Of a DNA stretch of 64,000 bases, positions 1 through 8,704 are shown one piece after another; position 1 is the stretch's first letter; each line of letters opens with the position of its first letter. This DNA comes from DATARN01 sp963851105 (GTDB lineage Bacteria > Actinomycetota > Acidimicrobiia > Acidimicrobiales > Palsa-688). The notes under the pieces were generated by a model. That model searched no databases. It was not told the DNA's origin and saw only the letters and a list, made by a program, of their open reading frames with translations. The position numbers and the translations under genes are program-made. The stretch is from assembly GCA_963851105.1 (NCBI GenBank), contig CAWKNP010000002.1, positions 310,001 to 374,000 on the forward strand, written 5' to 3'.

Positions 1-2
1 TG

Positions 3-590
3 GCGGTGGCCGCCGGCGTGATCATCGGGCTGACCGCGGGCTACTTCCGGGGTCTTGTCGACGGGCTCCTTTCCCGGTTCCTCGACGTGGTGCTCTCCCT
101 GCCCTACCTGGTGTTCGCCATCGCCCTCATCTCGGTGGTGGGCCCGAGCCTCGGGGTGTCGATTGTCGTGATCGCCTTCTTCTCGTTCGCCGCGGTCGGC
201 CGCATCGTCCGGGGCCAGGTGCTGTCGATCACGGAGAAGGAGTTCGTGGAGGCCGCTCGCTCGCTCGGCAGCGGCGATCTCCGCATCATGTTCGTCGACA
301 TCCTGCCCAACGTCGTCGCCCCGGTCATCGTGTACATGACGCTGCTGATCCCGATATCGATCGTGTTCGAGGCCAGCTTGTCGTTTCTCGGCCTTGGGGT
401 GCTCCCGCCGACCGCCAGCTGGGGCGGGATGCTCGCCGACGCGGTCAACGGCGGCCTCTACCAGGTGGCCTGGTGGTACTTGGTCTTCCCGGGACTGGCC
501 CTTCTGGTGACGACGTTCGCCTTCAATCTCCTGGGCGACAGCGTCCGCGACGCCTTCGATCCCCGCTACCACCGCCTGGTGGCGGGTTAG
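3..590 (+). CDS. ABC transporter permease, DppC/OppC type (5' partial)
   Basis: Inner-membrane permease subunit of a peptide- or nickel-type ABC importer. The reading frame is open to the left edge of the window, so the N-terminus is missing. Several hydrophobic segments are visible. The cytoplasmic EAA loop that contacts the ATPase is clear (EAARSLGSGDLRIMFVDILP), followed by the family signature SFLGLGVLPPTASWGGML. The stop lies 11 bases before the ATG of the next permease, so the two form one transcript. The order is C-type before B-type, the reverse of the common dppBC order. The substrate cannot be told from a permease alone. Family assignment is secure. Confidence 0.9.
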   Translation, partial: AVAAGVIIGLTAGYFRGLVDGLLSRFLDVVLSLPYLVFAIALISVVGPSLGVSIVVIAFFSFAAVGRIVRGQVLSITEKEFVEAARSLGSGDLRIMFVDILPNVVAPVIVYMTLLIPISIVFEASLSFLGLGVLPPTASWGGMLADAVNGGLYQVAWWYLVFPGLALLVTTFAFNLLGDSVRDAFDPRYHRLVAG

Positions 591-601
591 GAGGCCCGGT
601 C

Positions 602-1559
602 ATGGCCCGTTTCCTGCTGCGCCGCATCTTCTTCGGCCTTGTTGTCATGTGGGTGGTGGCGACGGCGGTCTTCATCCTGTATTTCGTGGCGCCCCACGAC
701 CCGGCCCAGACGATCGCGGGCCGCCAGGCCACCGCCCAGACCCTCGGGCTGGTGCGCCACCGCCTCGGCCTCGACCGGCCCCTCCTCGACCAGTACGGCC
801 GCTACCTGTGGCGCTTGCTCCACGGCGATCTCGGGCTACTCGTACGTGAACAGCCAGCCGGTCACGACGATCATCAAGCAGGACCTCCCGATCACCGCCT
901 CGGTGGCGGTAGGCGGGGCCATCATCTGGCTGACCATCGGCGTCACCTCCGGCGTCCTGGCCGCCACCCGGCCCCGCTCGGCGGCCGACCGCACCGTGAC
1001 GGGCCTGTCGCTGTTGTTCTACTCGATGCCGACGTTCCTGCTCGGCGAGCTGTTCCTGCTCGTGTTGTTCTACCGGCTGCATCTCGCGGGGGTCCGGTTC
1101 TTCCCCGGAGGCGGCTACGTGGGGATCACCCACAGCCCCGCCGACTGGTTGAAGCACATGATCCTGCCGTGGCTCACCGTCGCTCTCGTCACCGCCGCCA
1201 CCTATTCCCGCCTGACGCGGGGGGCGCTGCTCGACGTGCTCGGCGAGGATTACATCCGCACCGCCCGGTCGAAGGGCCTGAGCGAGCGGCGGGTGCTGTA
1301 CCGCCATGCCCTGCGCAGCGCCCTCACGCCCGTGGCCACCCAGTTCGGGATCGACCTCGGCACCTTCCTCGGCGGCATCGTACTCACGGAAACGGTTTTC
1401 AGCCTCCCCGGCCTCGGCCAGCAGATCTACCAGTCGATCAGCCGCCAGGACCTCCCGGTGATAATCGGCCTCGCCCTTTTGGCGTCGGCATTCATCGTGG
1501 TGGCAAATATCGCGGTCGACGCCGTTTATTCGCTTCTCGACCCCCGGGTGCGGCTGTAG
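602..1559 (+). pseudogene. ABC transporter permease, DppB/OppB type, single-base frameshift
   Basis: Second permease of the same importer. The N-terminal third reads in one frame from the ATG (MARFLLRRIFFGLVVMWVV) to HGDLG. The rest, starting YSYVNSQPV and ending at LLDPRVRL, reads in the next frame. Removing one C near position 836 (after ctcggg) restores a continuous protein of about 318 residues with a normal EAA loop (YIRTARSKGLSERRVLYRHA). Both halves are well conserved, so either the lesion is very recent or it is an assembly error. If real, the importer would be inactive unless frameshifting rescues it. Confidence 0.85.
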
Positions 1560-1590
1560 ATCCTCTGCCGGCGCGTAAACCACGCGATCC

Positions 1591-3105
1591 CTACAGCGGG
1601 TTCCAGCGGGTGAGGGGCGAGGAGAGCCAGGCGAGGACCTGGCGCCTCGTGGTCGGCCCATTGGGCGCCCACGGCGACGCCAGTACGCCCTGGTCACGTA
1701 GATGGGCCGCTTCGGGCTTGGCGTTGGTCAGGGGATCGGTGGTCAGGGCGCAGCGGGTGGCGTGGGGATCGAGGCCGAAGAGGCGGGCCGAGTTAAGCCC
1801 GAAGATCTTGGCCTTGCGGGCATCGGTGAGCGCGGGGTACCCGAAGCGGTCCTGGTGCTCGGCATTGATCTGAAAGGCGCGCATCGCCATGATCTGCGGC
1901 TGCGGGCCGCCGTACCAGATGGCGTCGGTGCCCCACAGGACCCGGTCCTCGCCGACGCGCAGGAGCAGCTTGCCGAGCACGTGGGCCGCCTGGTCGGGAT
2001 CAGTCAGGAGCTGGCGCCACACGGTGCCGAGGTCGACCCACACATTGTCGTTGGGCGGGATCTGGTGGCGGTCCAGGGCGGCCAGCAACAGGTCGATCCC
2101 AAGGCGGGACTGCGGGTTGTACGGGCCCTCGCGCTGGCGCGGGTCCCAGGCGGCGTGGAACACGACGAACTGCATGTCGGGGAACTGCCGGGATACCGCC
2201 ACGATGTCCTCGGGCCCGTTGTGGCGGGCGTCGAACTGCACCAGCGGCAGGCCCTTGTGGGCCACGAAGACCTTGACGCCCAGGTCGTGGGCGTGCTGGA
2301 TGACCGGCAGCCCGATTGCCGGGTCCTCGAGCGAGTAGCCGGGGCCGGCGGGGTTCCACGCCGTGTACACCTTGAACGACGCCACGTGGCCGCCCTCGAC
2401 GGCCGCCGCCATGGCGTCGAGATGGGCGCCGAGGGGCCCGACGTTCGGGGCGATGACGTTGTTGACGAGGAGGCGGTTGGTTCCGCCGTGGGCCAGCTGG
2501 GCGACCATCTCGGCGGTGTTGACGGCCGCGGGAAAAGGGAGGGGGGCGTTGTCCGGCCCCGAGTTCGGGACGTCGGTCAGCATGGCCACCGAGGTGTCAC
2601 TGGCGAGGAAGACGTCGTGCAGGTAGTTGGCCTGGTTGACACATTGGAGACGGTCGGAGGCCTGGCACCCGCCGGGGAGCATGGCCTCGATCAGCCCCAC
2701 GGTTGCCGGCGCGTTGTGCCGCCAGGGGCCATCGGGCATCACGTGATGGGTGTGGACGTCGACGATGAACTCACCGTTGCTGGCGAGGGCGTGGTCACAC
2801 GCCGGGAGGTCGGTGGCGGGCGGGACCTTGAAGGTGCCCGCGGGCGTAGTGGTTCCGGTGGTTCCGGTGGGGCCGGTGGCGTGCGGTGTGCTGTTGGAAC
2901 AAGCCGCCAGGTTGAAAACCGCCAGCGAGGCCGCCGTCGCTCCCGCGGTCTGCAGGAAGCGCCGGCGGTCCATCCCGACGGCGGCGGCCGCGTCGTCGAT
3001 CGACTGGCGGATCTCGTGGCGTACGGCCAGGTCGTGGGCTCGGGGCGGCCCGGGAACGTATTCCCCGTTGGAGACCGGGCCGGGCGGCAACGGCAGCGGT
3101 GCCAT
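1591..3105 (-). CDS. Tat-exported amidohydrolase-family lipoprotein
   Basis: Metal-dependent hydrolase of the amidohydrolase (TIM-barrel) superfamily, 504 residues. A twin-arginine signal (DRRRFLQTAG) begins at residue 46 and is followed by a hydrophobic stretch ending in a lipobox-like LAAC, so it is probably folded, exported and lipid-anchored. The metal-binding motif VDVHTHH lies near residue 115, and a late Asp sits in LWGTDAIWYGG. The long start is preferred because the EIRQSIDDAAAAVGMDRRRFL leader resembles the region before the Tat motif that I remember from related actinobacterial proteins. It lies 12 bases after the lipoprotein gene on the same strand and is convergent with the permease genes. 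The substrate is unknown. Confidence 0.85.
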   Translation of the reverse strand: MAPLPLPPGPVSNGEYVPGPPRAHDLAVRHEIRQSIDDAAAAVGMDRRRFLQTAGATAASLAVFNLAACSNSTPHATGPTGTTGTTTPAGTFKVPPATDLPACDHALASNGEFIVDVHTHHVMPDGPWRHNAPATVGLIEAMLPGGCQASDRLQCVNQANYLHDVFLASDTSVAMLTDVPNSGPDNAPLPFPAAVNTAEMVAQLAHGGTNRLLVNNVIAPNVGPLGAHLDAMAAAVEGGHVASFKVYTAWNPAGPGYSLEDPAIGLPVIQHAHDLGVKVFVAHKGLPLVQFDARHNGPEDIVAVSRQFPDMQFVVFHAAWDPRQREGPYNPQSRLGIDLLLAALDRHQIPPNDNVWVDLGTVWRQLLTDPDQAAHVLGKLLLRVGEDRVLWGTDAIWYGGPQPQIMAMRAFQINAEHQDRFGYPALTDARKAKIFGLNSARLFGLDPHATRCALTTDPLTNAKPEAAHLRDQGVLASPWAPNGPTTRRQVLAWLSSPLTRWNPL

Positions 3106-3117
3106 GCCCGTCGGACC

Positions 3118-4323
3118 CTAGGTCAGGATGCGGCTGATGGCGGTGGCGTCGGAGGGCACGGCGGTGGTTGCTTGGCGGTTCCCGCTGGGTGCGAATGTCG
3201 CCACCTGCTGCGGGCTGCTGGCGAGCAGGCTCTGGCCGTTTCGGGCCGCCACGAGGCCGGTCACCGGGCCTGGCGCCGTCCAGCGGGCGGCCACGGTCAG
3301 GGTGTCGGTGTTCAACACGAGGATGCTGGGACCGTCGCTCAGATAGAGGTGTCCGTCGTCGCTGACCACCATTGACGTCGGCTCGGCCGATTTGGCCAGG
3401 GGGACGTCGACAGTGCGGGTGATCATCAGGGCGTTGGTGTCGACCTCGACCAGCTGGTGCTGGGCGCGGTCGACGGCGTAGACGTGGGTGCCGTCGGGGG
3501 AGATGGCCAACGCGGCGGCGCTCAGATTGCCGCCTCCGAAGCCGGCCGGGAGGTCGACGCAGTGGGCCCAGAACTGGTCGAGCTTGAGGGTGTGGATCTC
3601 GGCTCGTGTGTCGGCGGCGTCGCCGGTCGCACCGTCGGGCGGTCGTAGGTAGAGGGTGTAGAGGGTGGCGCCGTCGGGCGCCAGCTTCTTCATGCCCGCC
3701 ACCCCGCGCATGTCTTCGAGCGCTTCCTTCTGCCGGCCGAAGACACCGGACACCTCGCCGGTCTCCATGTTGAGCCAGGTGATCTGGTAGCGGTCGGGCT
3801 TTTCGGGCGGCAGGTAGGACACGAGGAACAAGCCGCCGCCATTGGTGGCGAAAGCGTCGGGGGCCAGGTTGCCGGCAAGGTCGAAGTGTTGCAGCGAGCT
3901 GTCGGGCAGGTGGACGACGGTGATCTGGGTCCTGGTCCGTCCCGCCGGGAGATACGGCGTCGCCGGGACCGACGTGAGGGCCACCCACCGGCCCGTGGCG
4001 TCGATGGTGGAAACGGTCATCCCCGTCCCGACGCTCACCGATTTGGTAATGGCCCCGCTGCGGGCGTCTCGTACGACCAGCCGGTCGCCCTCGGTCGCCA
4101 TGACCTGCGACCCATCGGCGGTGGGGACGCCACCGGTGACGCGATAGCGGACGACGCCATCGAGGGACGAGACTCCTTCGACACCGGTCTTCGTGGCCAG
4201 GAGCAGGGTAGGAGCCGCGGGCGGCGCTTTTGCCGGCGCCTTGGCGTTGGGCGTGGTGGCCGCAGAGGAGCAGGCGGTCAGGAGGGCGGTGCAGACGAGC
4301 GCGGGCTTCAACCAATGTCGCAT
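3118..4323 (-). CDS. lipoprotein with YncE/YVTN-like beta-propeller
   Basis: A 401-residue secreted lipoprotein. The N-terminus MRHWLKPALVCTALLTACSS carries a type II signal with lipobox LTAC. The rest is built of repeating beta-strand blades such as GTHVYAVDRAQHQLVEVDTN, and SILVLNTDTLTVAARW, typical of propellers that bind ligands or act as scaffolds. No catalytic motif was recognised. It lies between the downstream amidohydrolase (12-base gap) and the upstream anti-sigma-like gene (34-base gap), so all four minus-strand genes from 5714 to 1591 may form one operon under the ECF sigma factor. Confidence 0.8.
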   Translation of the reverse strand: MRHWLKPALVCTALLTACSSAATTPNAKAPAKAPPAAPTLLLATKTGVEGVSSLDGVVRYRVTGGVPTADGSQVMATEGDRLVVRDARSGAITKSVSVGTGMTVSTIDATGRWVALTSVPATPYLPAGRTRTQITVVHLPDSSLQHFDLAGNLAPDAFATNGGGLFLVSYLPPEKPDRYQITWLNMETGEVSGVFGRQKEALEDMRGVAGMKKLAPDGATLYTLYLRPPDGATGDAADTRAEIHTLKLDQFWAHCVDLPAGFGGGNLSAAALAISPDGTHVYAVDRAQHQLVEVDTNALMITRTVDVPLAKSAEPTSMVVSDDGHLYLSDGPSILVLNTDTLTVAARWTAPGPVTGLVAARNGQSLLASSPQQVATFAPSGNRQATTAVPSDATAISRILT

Positions 4324-4357
4324 GCGGTGTCTACACCTGTGGTGCAGGGGTGGTTCC

Positions 4358-5140
4358 CTACGGGAGGGAGTTGGCGATGGCGACGGCTTGGGCCCGGGTG
4401 ATGTCGCCCTCCACCCGCAGCGTCACCGCGCCGGCCTGCCATACCAAGGTGTTGGTCGCCAGGCGCAGCGTGTCGCCATAGATCTCGCCGTCGGCCAGGC
4501 GATAGAAGAAGGCGTGAGGTCGCCCCGCCAACCAGTAGGCGGGCTGACCGTGGATGCTCAGTGCCTCGATCGTCGTACCGGGCTCCGCGACCTTGCCGAA
4601 GAACCCGGTCTCCATGGTCGCTTGGAACTCACTCAGCAGGAGGCCGACGCCGGTTTGAGCCGATGCCGGCAGGTCAGCGCGGGGCAGGTACATGAAGGTG
4701 ACCTCGCCCTGGGGGGGCGGAATGTTGAAGAAGACGCCGTCGGGGTGGTCGAACCCGGCCAGGGTGGGGACCCCGACGGCGAAGCCGAGGCGCTTGGAGG
4801 CGTCGGCGACGCTGATTGGCGTGCCTACGTCGAGATGGGTCGGAGCCGTGGTTGCCGGTACCGGCGGCGGCGGCCCAGTCGAGATATGGACGCCCCGGAG
4901 GCCGAGCAGGTCCGCAACCGCACGGCGCCCGGTGGGCCACGCCGCGACCGCGGCCGACAGGACGACAATCACGACCGCCGCCGCCAAGAGGATCTTGGGC
5001 CGATGCCTTTGCTCGGGCGTCCGGCTGGTGGCGAGAGCGGCTACGGCCTCGCTGGCCAGGTCGGGCGTGTCGGGCCATGAGAGGCTCGCCGCGAGGTCGC
5101 CGAGTTGGGCCTCGAGCTCGTCGATCCGAGGATCAGACAT
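4358..5140 (-). CDS. anti-sigma-like single-pass membrane protein
   Basis: A 260-residue protein with a short acidic cytoplasmic N-terminus, one transmembrane helix at about residues 49-68 (KILLAAAVVIVVLSAAVAAW) and an extracytoplasmic C-terminal domain. Its start overlaps the end of the ECF sigma gene by 8 bases, the usual layout of a sigma/anti-sigma pair. No zinc-finger (HxxxCxxC) motif is present, so it is not a classical ZAS anti-sigma. Its role as sigma regulator is inferred from position and topology, not from sequence identity. Confidence 0.7.
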   Translation of the reverse strand: MSDPRIDELEAQLGDLAASLSWPDTPDLASEAVAALATSRTPEQRHRPKILLAAAVVIVVLSAAVAAWPTGRRAVADLLGLRGVHISTGPPPPVPATTAPTHLDVGTPISVADASKRLGFAVGVPTLAGFDHPDGVFFNIPPPQGEVTFMYLPRADLPASAQTGVGLLLSEFQATMETGFFGKVAEPGTTIEALSIHGQPAYWLAGRPHAFFYRLADGEIYGDTLRLATNTLVWQAGAVTLRVEGDITRAQAVAIANSLP

Positions 5141-5714
5141 CGGACACCTCCGCGTCGGGGCTGCCGGTGGGCGCGGCGGTCAGCATCGAGGTGCGCAGCC
5201 GCTTGAGGGCCCGGCTGAGGCGGGACTTGGCTGTGCCGACTGCGCAGTCCAAGGCGGCGGCGGTCTCGGCTTCGTTCAGCTCGGCGAGGTAACGCAATGC
5301 GATCACTTCGCGGTCTCTGTGTTCCAGACGGTTGATGGCGTCGAACAGGGCCTGGTGCTCCATCGAGGCGATGACCGCGTCCTCGGGGGATGGGGCCGCA
5401 TCCCCCGAGGAGCGGCGAGCCAGTTCGGCACGGCCGGCCAGGTTGGCCCGGCGGGTCGAGCTACGCCGCCGGTTGCGGGCCTCGTTGGCGACGATGCGCA
5501 GCAGCCACGGGCGGAATGGCGACTCACTGCGGAACCGCCCAAGGGCGTAGAAGGCCTTGACCATGGCGTCATTGGCGGCATCGTGGGCTTCGGCGGCATT
5601 GCTGGTGATCACCATGGCGACTCGAAACGCGGCGGTCTGATGACACCGCACCAGTTGCTGGTAGGCATCGACGTCACCACCCTTGGCTCGCTGTACGAGC
5701 ATCGCTTCATCCAA
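5133..5714 (-). CDS. RNA polymerase ECF sigma-70 factor
   Basis: A 193-residue extracytoplasmic-function sigma factor. Region 2 (about residues 10-80) includes AANDAMVKAFYALGRF and the -10-binding PFRPWLLRIVANEARNRRR. Region 4 (about 120-175) includes LEHRDREVIALRYLAELNEA and the recognition helix CAVGTAKSRLSRALKRLR. The TTG start is favoured because GGAGGG lies 8 bases upstream, while the in-frame ATG 12 bases further in lacks that spacing. It is divergent from the histidine kinase gene, and the 171-base gap must hold both promoters. It is probably controlled by the overlapping membrane protein. Confidence 0.9.
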   Translation of the reverse strand: MDEAMLVQRAKGGDVDAYQQLVRCHQTAAFRVAMVITSNAAEAHDAANDAMVKAFYALGRFRSESPFRPWLLRIVANEARNRRRSSTRRANLAGRAELARRSSGDAAPSPEDAVIASMEHQALFDAINRLEHRDREVIALRYLAELNEAETAAALDCAVGTAKSRLSRALKRLRTSMLTAAPTGSPDAEVSDV

Positions 5715-5873
5715 GTGGCCGGCCCTCCACCCCTTCCTTACACCAACGACGCCGTTCTCGTTCCCGGCTGAAACCGGCGATCGGCCGTTGGGGTTTGTCC
5801 CGCGCTCGTGGCGCTCTGGGTAGGAGGTGTCCTCTCCACCCAGTGACCGATGCCGAACCGAGCCCGCCGCCGG

Positions 5874-5879
5874 TAGCGT
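5874..5879 (+). promoter_or_regulatory. putative -10 box of a leaderless promoter (TAGCGT)
   Basis: TAGCGT ends 6 bases before the GTG of the histidine kinase. A TANNNT box at this spacing puts the transcription start at or next to the start codon, the actinobacterial leaderless arrangement, and no Shine-Dalgarno sequence is visible there. It is inferred from spacing only. Confidence 0.4.
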
Positions 5880-5885
5880 CGGTTC

Positions 5886-7034
5886 GTGGCCCGCACGACC
5901 TGGTCGTACCGCAATGACGCCTGGTGGGCGCAGGTGGCGGCGGCGTTGACGGTGGCGGTCGGTTTGATCGGCATGGTTGGGGCGTCGGGCGCGGGCGGCC
6001 CCGTCGCAGTGGCCGTGGCCACTGTGACCACCGCGGCGGGGTTCGCGGCCAAGGCTCGCTGGCCACGACTGCCCAGCCTGCCATTGGCCATCTGGACCGG
6101 CGCCCCGGCAGTCGTCGTCAATCTGTGGGGCTGGAGCGAGGGCACCATGTTCTTGCTGGTGCTGGCCACGGGCCTGGTGGTGTTGACCGAGCCCGATCGT
6201 CGGATCCGGCTAGCCATAGGCGGCGCCGGCGTGCTCGCCCCCGCCGTCATCGCCGCCGTCAGCCATCGCACGTTCGGGTGGCCGTTTTGGATGATGGGCA
6301 TCGGTTTCGGCTGCCTGTCGTCCGAGCAGATGCGTCGATTCCGGCGCCTGGTCGACGAACTGGAAGCGACACGGGAGCGCCTCGCCGGCCAAGCCGTGCA
6401 ACTCGAACGTCAGCGCATCGCCGCCGACTTGCACGACCTGGTGGGCCATTCGCTCACCGTGGTCCTGCTGTACCTGACCGGGGCCCGCAAGCAGCTTCAG
6501 AACGACCCGTCCGGGGCGGCGGTGGCCCTGCAAGAAGCCGAGGAGATCGGCCGGGCCAGCCTGGCCGAGATCCGCCACAACGTGGCCGCCCTCCGCGGCC
6601 CGGCCGGCGCCACCATGGCCCCCACGCCGTCCGCCGCCGACGTGGTGGACCTTGTCAACCGCTTGCGTGCCGCCGGCTCCACCGTCGATCTCGACGTCAC
6701 GGGAGACCTGGCCACGGTGGACGGCATCGCCGGCCTGGTGGTCTACCGGGTGGTGCAGGAGTCGCTCAACAACGCCGCCCGCCACGCCGGCGGCGCCGCC
6801 ATTCGAGTCGAGGTGGCAATCGGGGTCGACGCGGCCGAGATCTGCGTCGCCGACCGCGGGGGGACTCCCGCCGCCACGACGGGCGATGGGGTGGGCCTGA
6901 TCGGCATGCGGGAGCGGGTGGCAGCGGTCGGGGGCACGCTGCAGGCAGGTTCGCAACCCGACGGATGGACGGTTCGGGCCTCGGTGCCGCTTCGTGCCCT
7001 GGTCGACGGCCACGTCAGTGACGGGCTGCGGTGA
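5886..7034 (+). CDS. NarL-type sensor histidine kinase
   Basis: A 382-residue membrane histidine kinase of the HisKA_3 class. The N-terminal third has about four transmembrane segments. The DHp helix carries the phospho-accepting His183 in ADLHDLVGHSLTVVLLYL, and the HATPase domain follows with the N-box around LNNAARHAGG and the G-box GVGLIGMRERVAAVGGTL. The GTG start follows a TAGCGT box without a leader. The stop overlaps the response regulator start (GTGA), and the ABC ATPase and permease genes follow. The layout resembles systems that sense cell-envelope stress or drugs and control an adjacent exporter; that role is inferred. Confidence 0.92.
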   Translation: MARTTWSYRNDAWWAQVAAALTVAVGLIGMVGASGAGGPVAVAVATVTTAAGFAAKARWPRLPSLPLAIWTGAPAVVVNLWGWSEGTMFLLVLATGLVVLTEPDRRIRLAIGGAGVLAPAVIAAVSHRTFGWPFWMMGIGFGCLSSEQMRRFRRLVDELEATRERLAGQAVQLERQRIAADLHDLVGHSLTVVLLYLTGARKQLQNDPSGAAVALQEAEEIGRASLAEIRHNVAALRGPAGATMAPTPSAADVVDLVNRLRAAGSTVDLDVTGDLATVDGIAGLVVYRVVQESLNNAARHAGGAAIRVEVAIGVDAAEICVADRGGTPAATTGDGVGLIGMRERVAAVGGTLQAGSQPDGWTVRASVPLRALVDGHVSDGLR

Positions 7035-7678
7035 TCAAGGTCGTCCTGGTTGACGACCAGCCGCTCGTGCGCGCCGGCCTGCAACGAATCCTCGCCTCAG
7101 ACGGAGGCTTCTCGGTGTCGGCGGAATGTGCCGACGGGGCCCAGGCGCTGGCCGCGGTCGGAGCGGCCGAAGTCGACGTGGTGCTCATGGACGTGCGGAT
7201 GCGGGGGATGGACGGCATCGAGGCGACCCGCCAGATCCGCGACCTCGACGGGCCACCCGTCCTCGTTCTCACCACCTTCGACGACGACGAGGTCCTGTGG
7301 GGGGCCATCGAGGCGGGTGCGGCCGGATTCGTGCTCAAGGAGGCGTCGGCCGAGGACCTGATCGCCGCCACCCGCGCCGTGGCCGGAGGTGGCGCCTGGC
7401 TCGATCCGGCGGTCACGGCGCGGGTGCTCGAAGTTACGAGGCACGCGGCGCTGCCCCGGAAGCGGCAGGCCGACCGGGTGACCCAGCTGACCGATCGCGA
7501 GCTCGAGGTCCTCCGGGCCATGGCGACCGGGGCCGCGAACGGCGAGATCGCGTCCCGCCTGTTCGTCAGCGAGGCAACCGTGAAGACGCACGTGGGGGCC
7601 ATCTTCGCCAAACTGGCCGTACGCGACCGAGCGGGGGCGATCGTGTTTGCCTATCAGCACGGGGTGGTGCCCAGCTGA
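7031..7678 (+). CDS. NarL/FixJ-family response regulator
   Basis: A 215-residue DNA-binding response regulator. The receiver domain has acidic residues VDDQ near the N-terminus, the phosphoacceptor Asp54 in VVLMDVRMRGMDG, and a conserved Lys in FVLKEAS. A LuxR-type helix-turn-helix follows (LTDRELEVLRAMATG ... LFVSEATVKTHVGAIF). It is translationally coupled to the kinase by a 4-base GTGA overlap. It probably activates the ABC exporter genes starting 114 bases downstream, which would then have their own promoter in that gap. Confidence 0.95.
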   Translation: MIKVVLVDDQPLVRAGLQRILASDGGFSVSAECADGAQALAAVGAAEVDVVLMDVRMRGMDGIEATRQIRDLDGPPVLVLTTFDDDEVLWGAIEAGAAGFVLKEASAEDLIAATRAVAGGGAWLDPAVTARVLEVTRHAALPRKRQADRVTQLTDRELEVLRAMATGAANGEIASRLFVSEATVKTHVGAIFAKLAVRDRAGAIVFAYQHGVVPS

Positions 7679-7792
7679 TCTCCGCCCCTGGGGGGAGGGG
7701 GAAAATGGGCCGCGGACCGATGCCAGCCGGGCGGCTCATCTTTAGCGTCGTCATTGGTTACGGGAGCGGCCCGACCAGTGAGGAGTTCGGCA

Positions 7793-8704
7793 ATGAGAAG
7801 TACCGCAGTGATCGAAGTACGGGGGTTGTCCAAGCGCTATGGGCAACACCTGGTGGTCGACGACATCGACCTCGACGTCTACGAAGGTGAGATTGTCGGC
7901 CTGCTCGGTTCCAATGGCGCCGGCAAGACCACGACGGTCGAATGTATTCAAGGGTTACGGCGGGCCGACGGCGGCACGATCAGCGTCGTGGGCTTAGACC
8001 CAGCGGTGGACGGGCCCCGCATCCGCAGCCTGGTCGGGAGCCAGCTGCAGGCCTCGGCGCTGCCCGACCGCCTCCGGGTGTCGGAGGCCGTGGAGCTATT
8101 CCGGCGTCCGGGGTCCCCGGCCGCTTCCGGATTGCTCCGCGCATTCGGGCTGGCCGACCAGGGAAAGACGGCATTTTCGGCGCTGAGCGGTGGCCAGCAA
8201 CAACGCCTTTTTCTCACCCTTGCCTTGCTCAACCAGCCAAAGCTGGTAATCCTCGACGAGCTCACCCAGGGCCTCGACCCTGCCTCCCGGCGCGACGTCT
8301 GGGACGCCATCTTGTCGCTGCGCGACGCCGGGACCACCGTGCTGCTGGTTACCCACTACATGGACGAGGCCGAGGCGCTGTGCGACCGGGTCGTCGTCCT
8401 GCGCGGCGGACGGGTCGTCGACGCCGGGCGGCCGAACGAACTCGTCGATCGCCACGCCCAATGGGCCACCATGCAGTTCGGTTGCCCCCCCAACATGACC
8501 TGGCCCGATCGGCTGGGCGAGATCGCCGGCGTGCAGCAGGTGCGACGCCGGGCCGGCAACGTCGAGGTGCACGGCGACCGCCGCATGATCGCCTACGTGT
8601 GTGCCGACATGGTGCGCCGCGGCGACGTGCCCGAAGATCTGTCGATCACCATGCCGGATCTGGAAGACGCCCTGGTCGCACTGCTCGCGGGAGCAGCCCG
8701 ATGA
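7793..8704 (+). CDS. ABC transporter ATP-binding protein (ABC-2/DrrA type)
   Basis: A 303-residue ATPase of a two-component exporter. Walker A is GSNGAGKTT, the signature is LSGGQQQR, and Walker B is LVILDELTQGLD, followed by the H-loop VTHYMDEAE. The ATG at 7793 is chosen because AGGAG lies 7 bases upstream; an in-frame TTG further up has no such support. In Walker B the family's usual DEP is DEL, a mild variation. Its stop overlaps the start of the permease gene by 4 bases (ATGA). The substrate (drug, lipid or peptide) is unknown. Confidence 0.95.
   Translation: MRSTAVIEVRGLSKRYGQHLVVDDIDLDVYEGEIVGLLGSNGAGKTTTVECIQGLRRADGGTISVVGLDPAVDGPRIRSLVGSQLQASALPDRLRVSEAVELFRRPGSPAASGLLRAFGLADQGKTAFSALSGGQQQRLFLTLALLNQPKLVILDELTQGLDPASRRDVWDAILSLRDAGTTVLLVTHYMDEAEALCDRVVVLRGGRVVDAGRPNELVDRHAQWATMQFGCPPNMTWPDRLGEIAGVQQVRRRAGNVEVHGDRRMIAYVCADMVRRGDVPEDLSITMPDLEDALVALLAGAAR

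Noticed and set aside
1702..3375. 557-codon plus-strand open frame opposite the amidohydrolase and the end of the lipoprotein gene
   Set aside because: It is a shadow of high-GC coding sequence: Gly/Val/Arg-rich with no domain, and it spans two genuine minus-strand genes with clear signal peptides and motifs.
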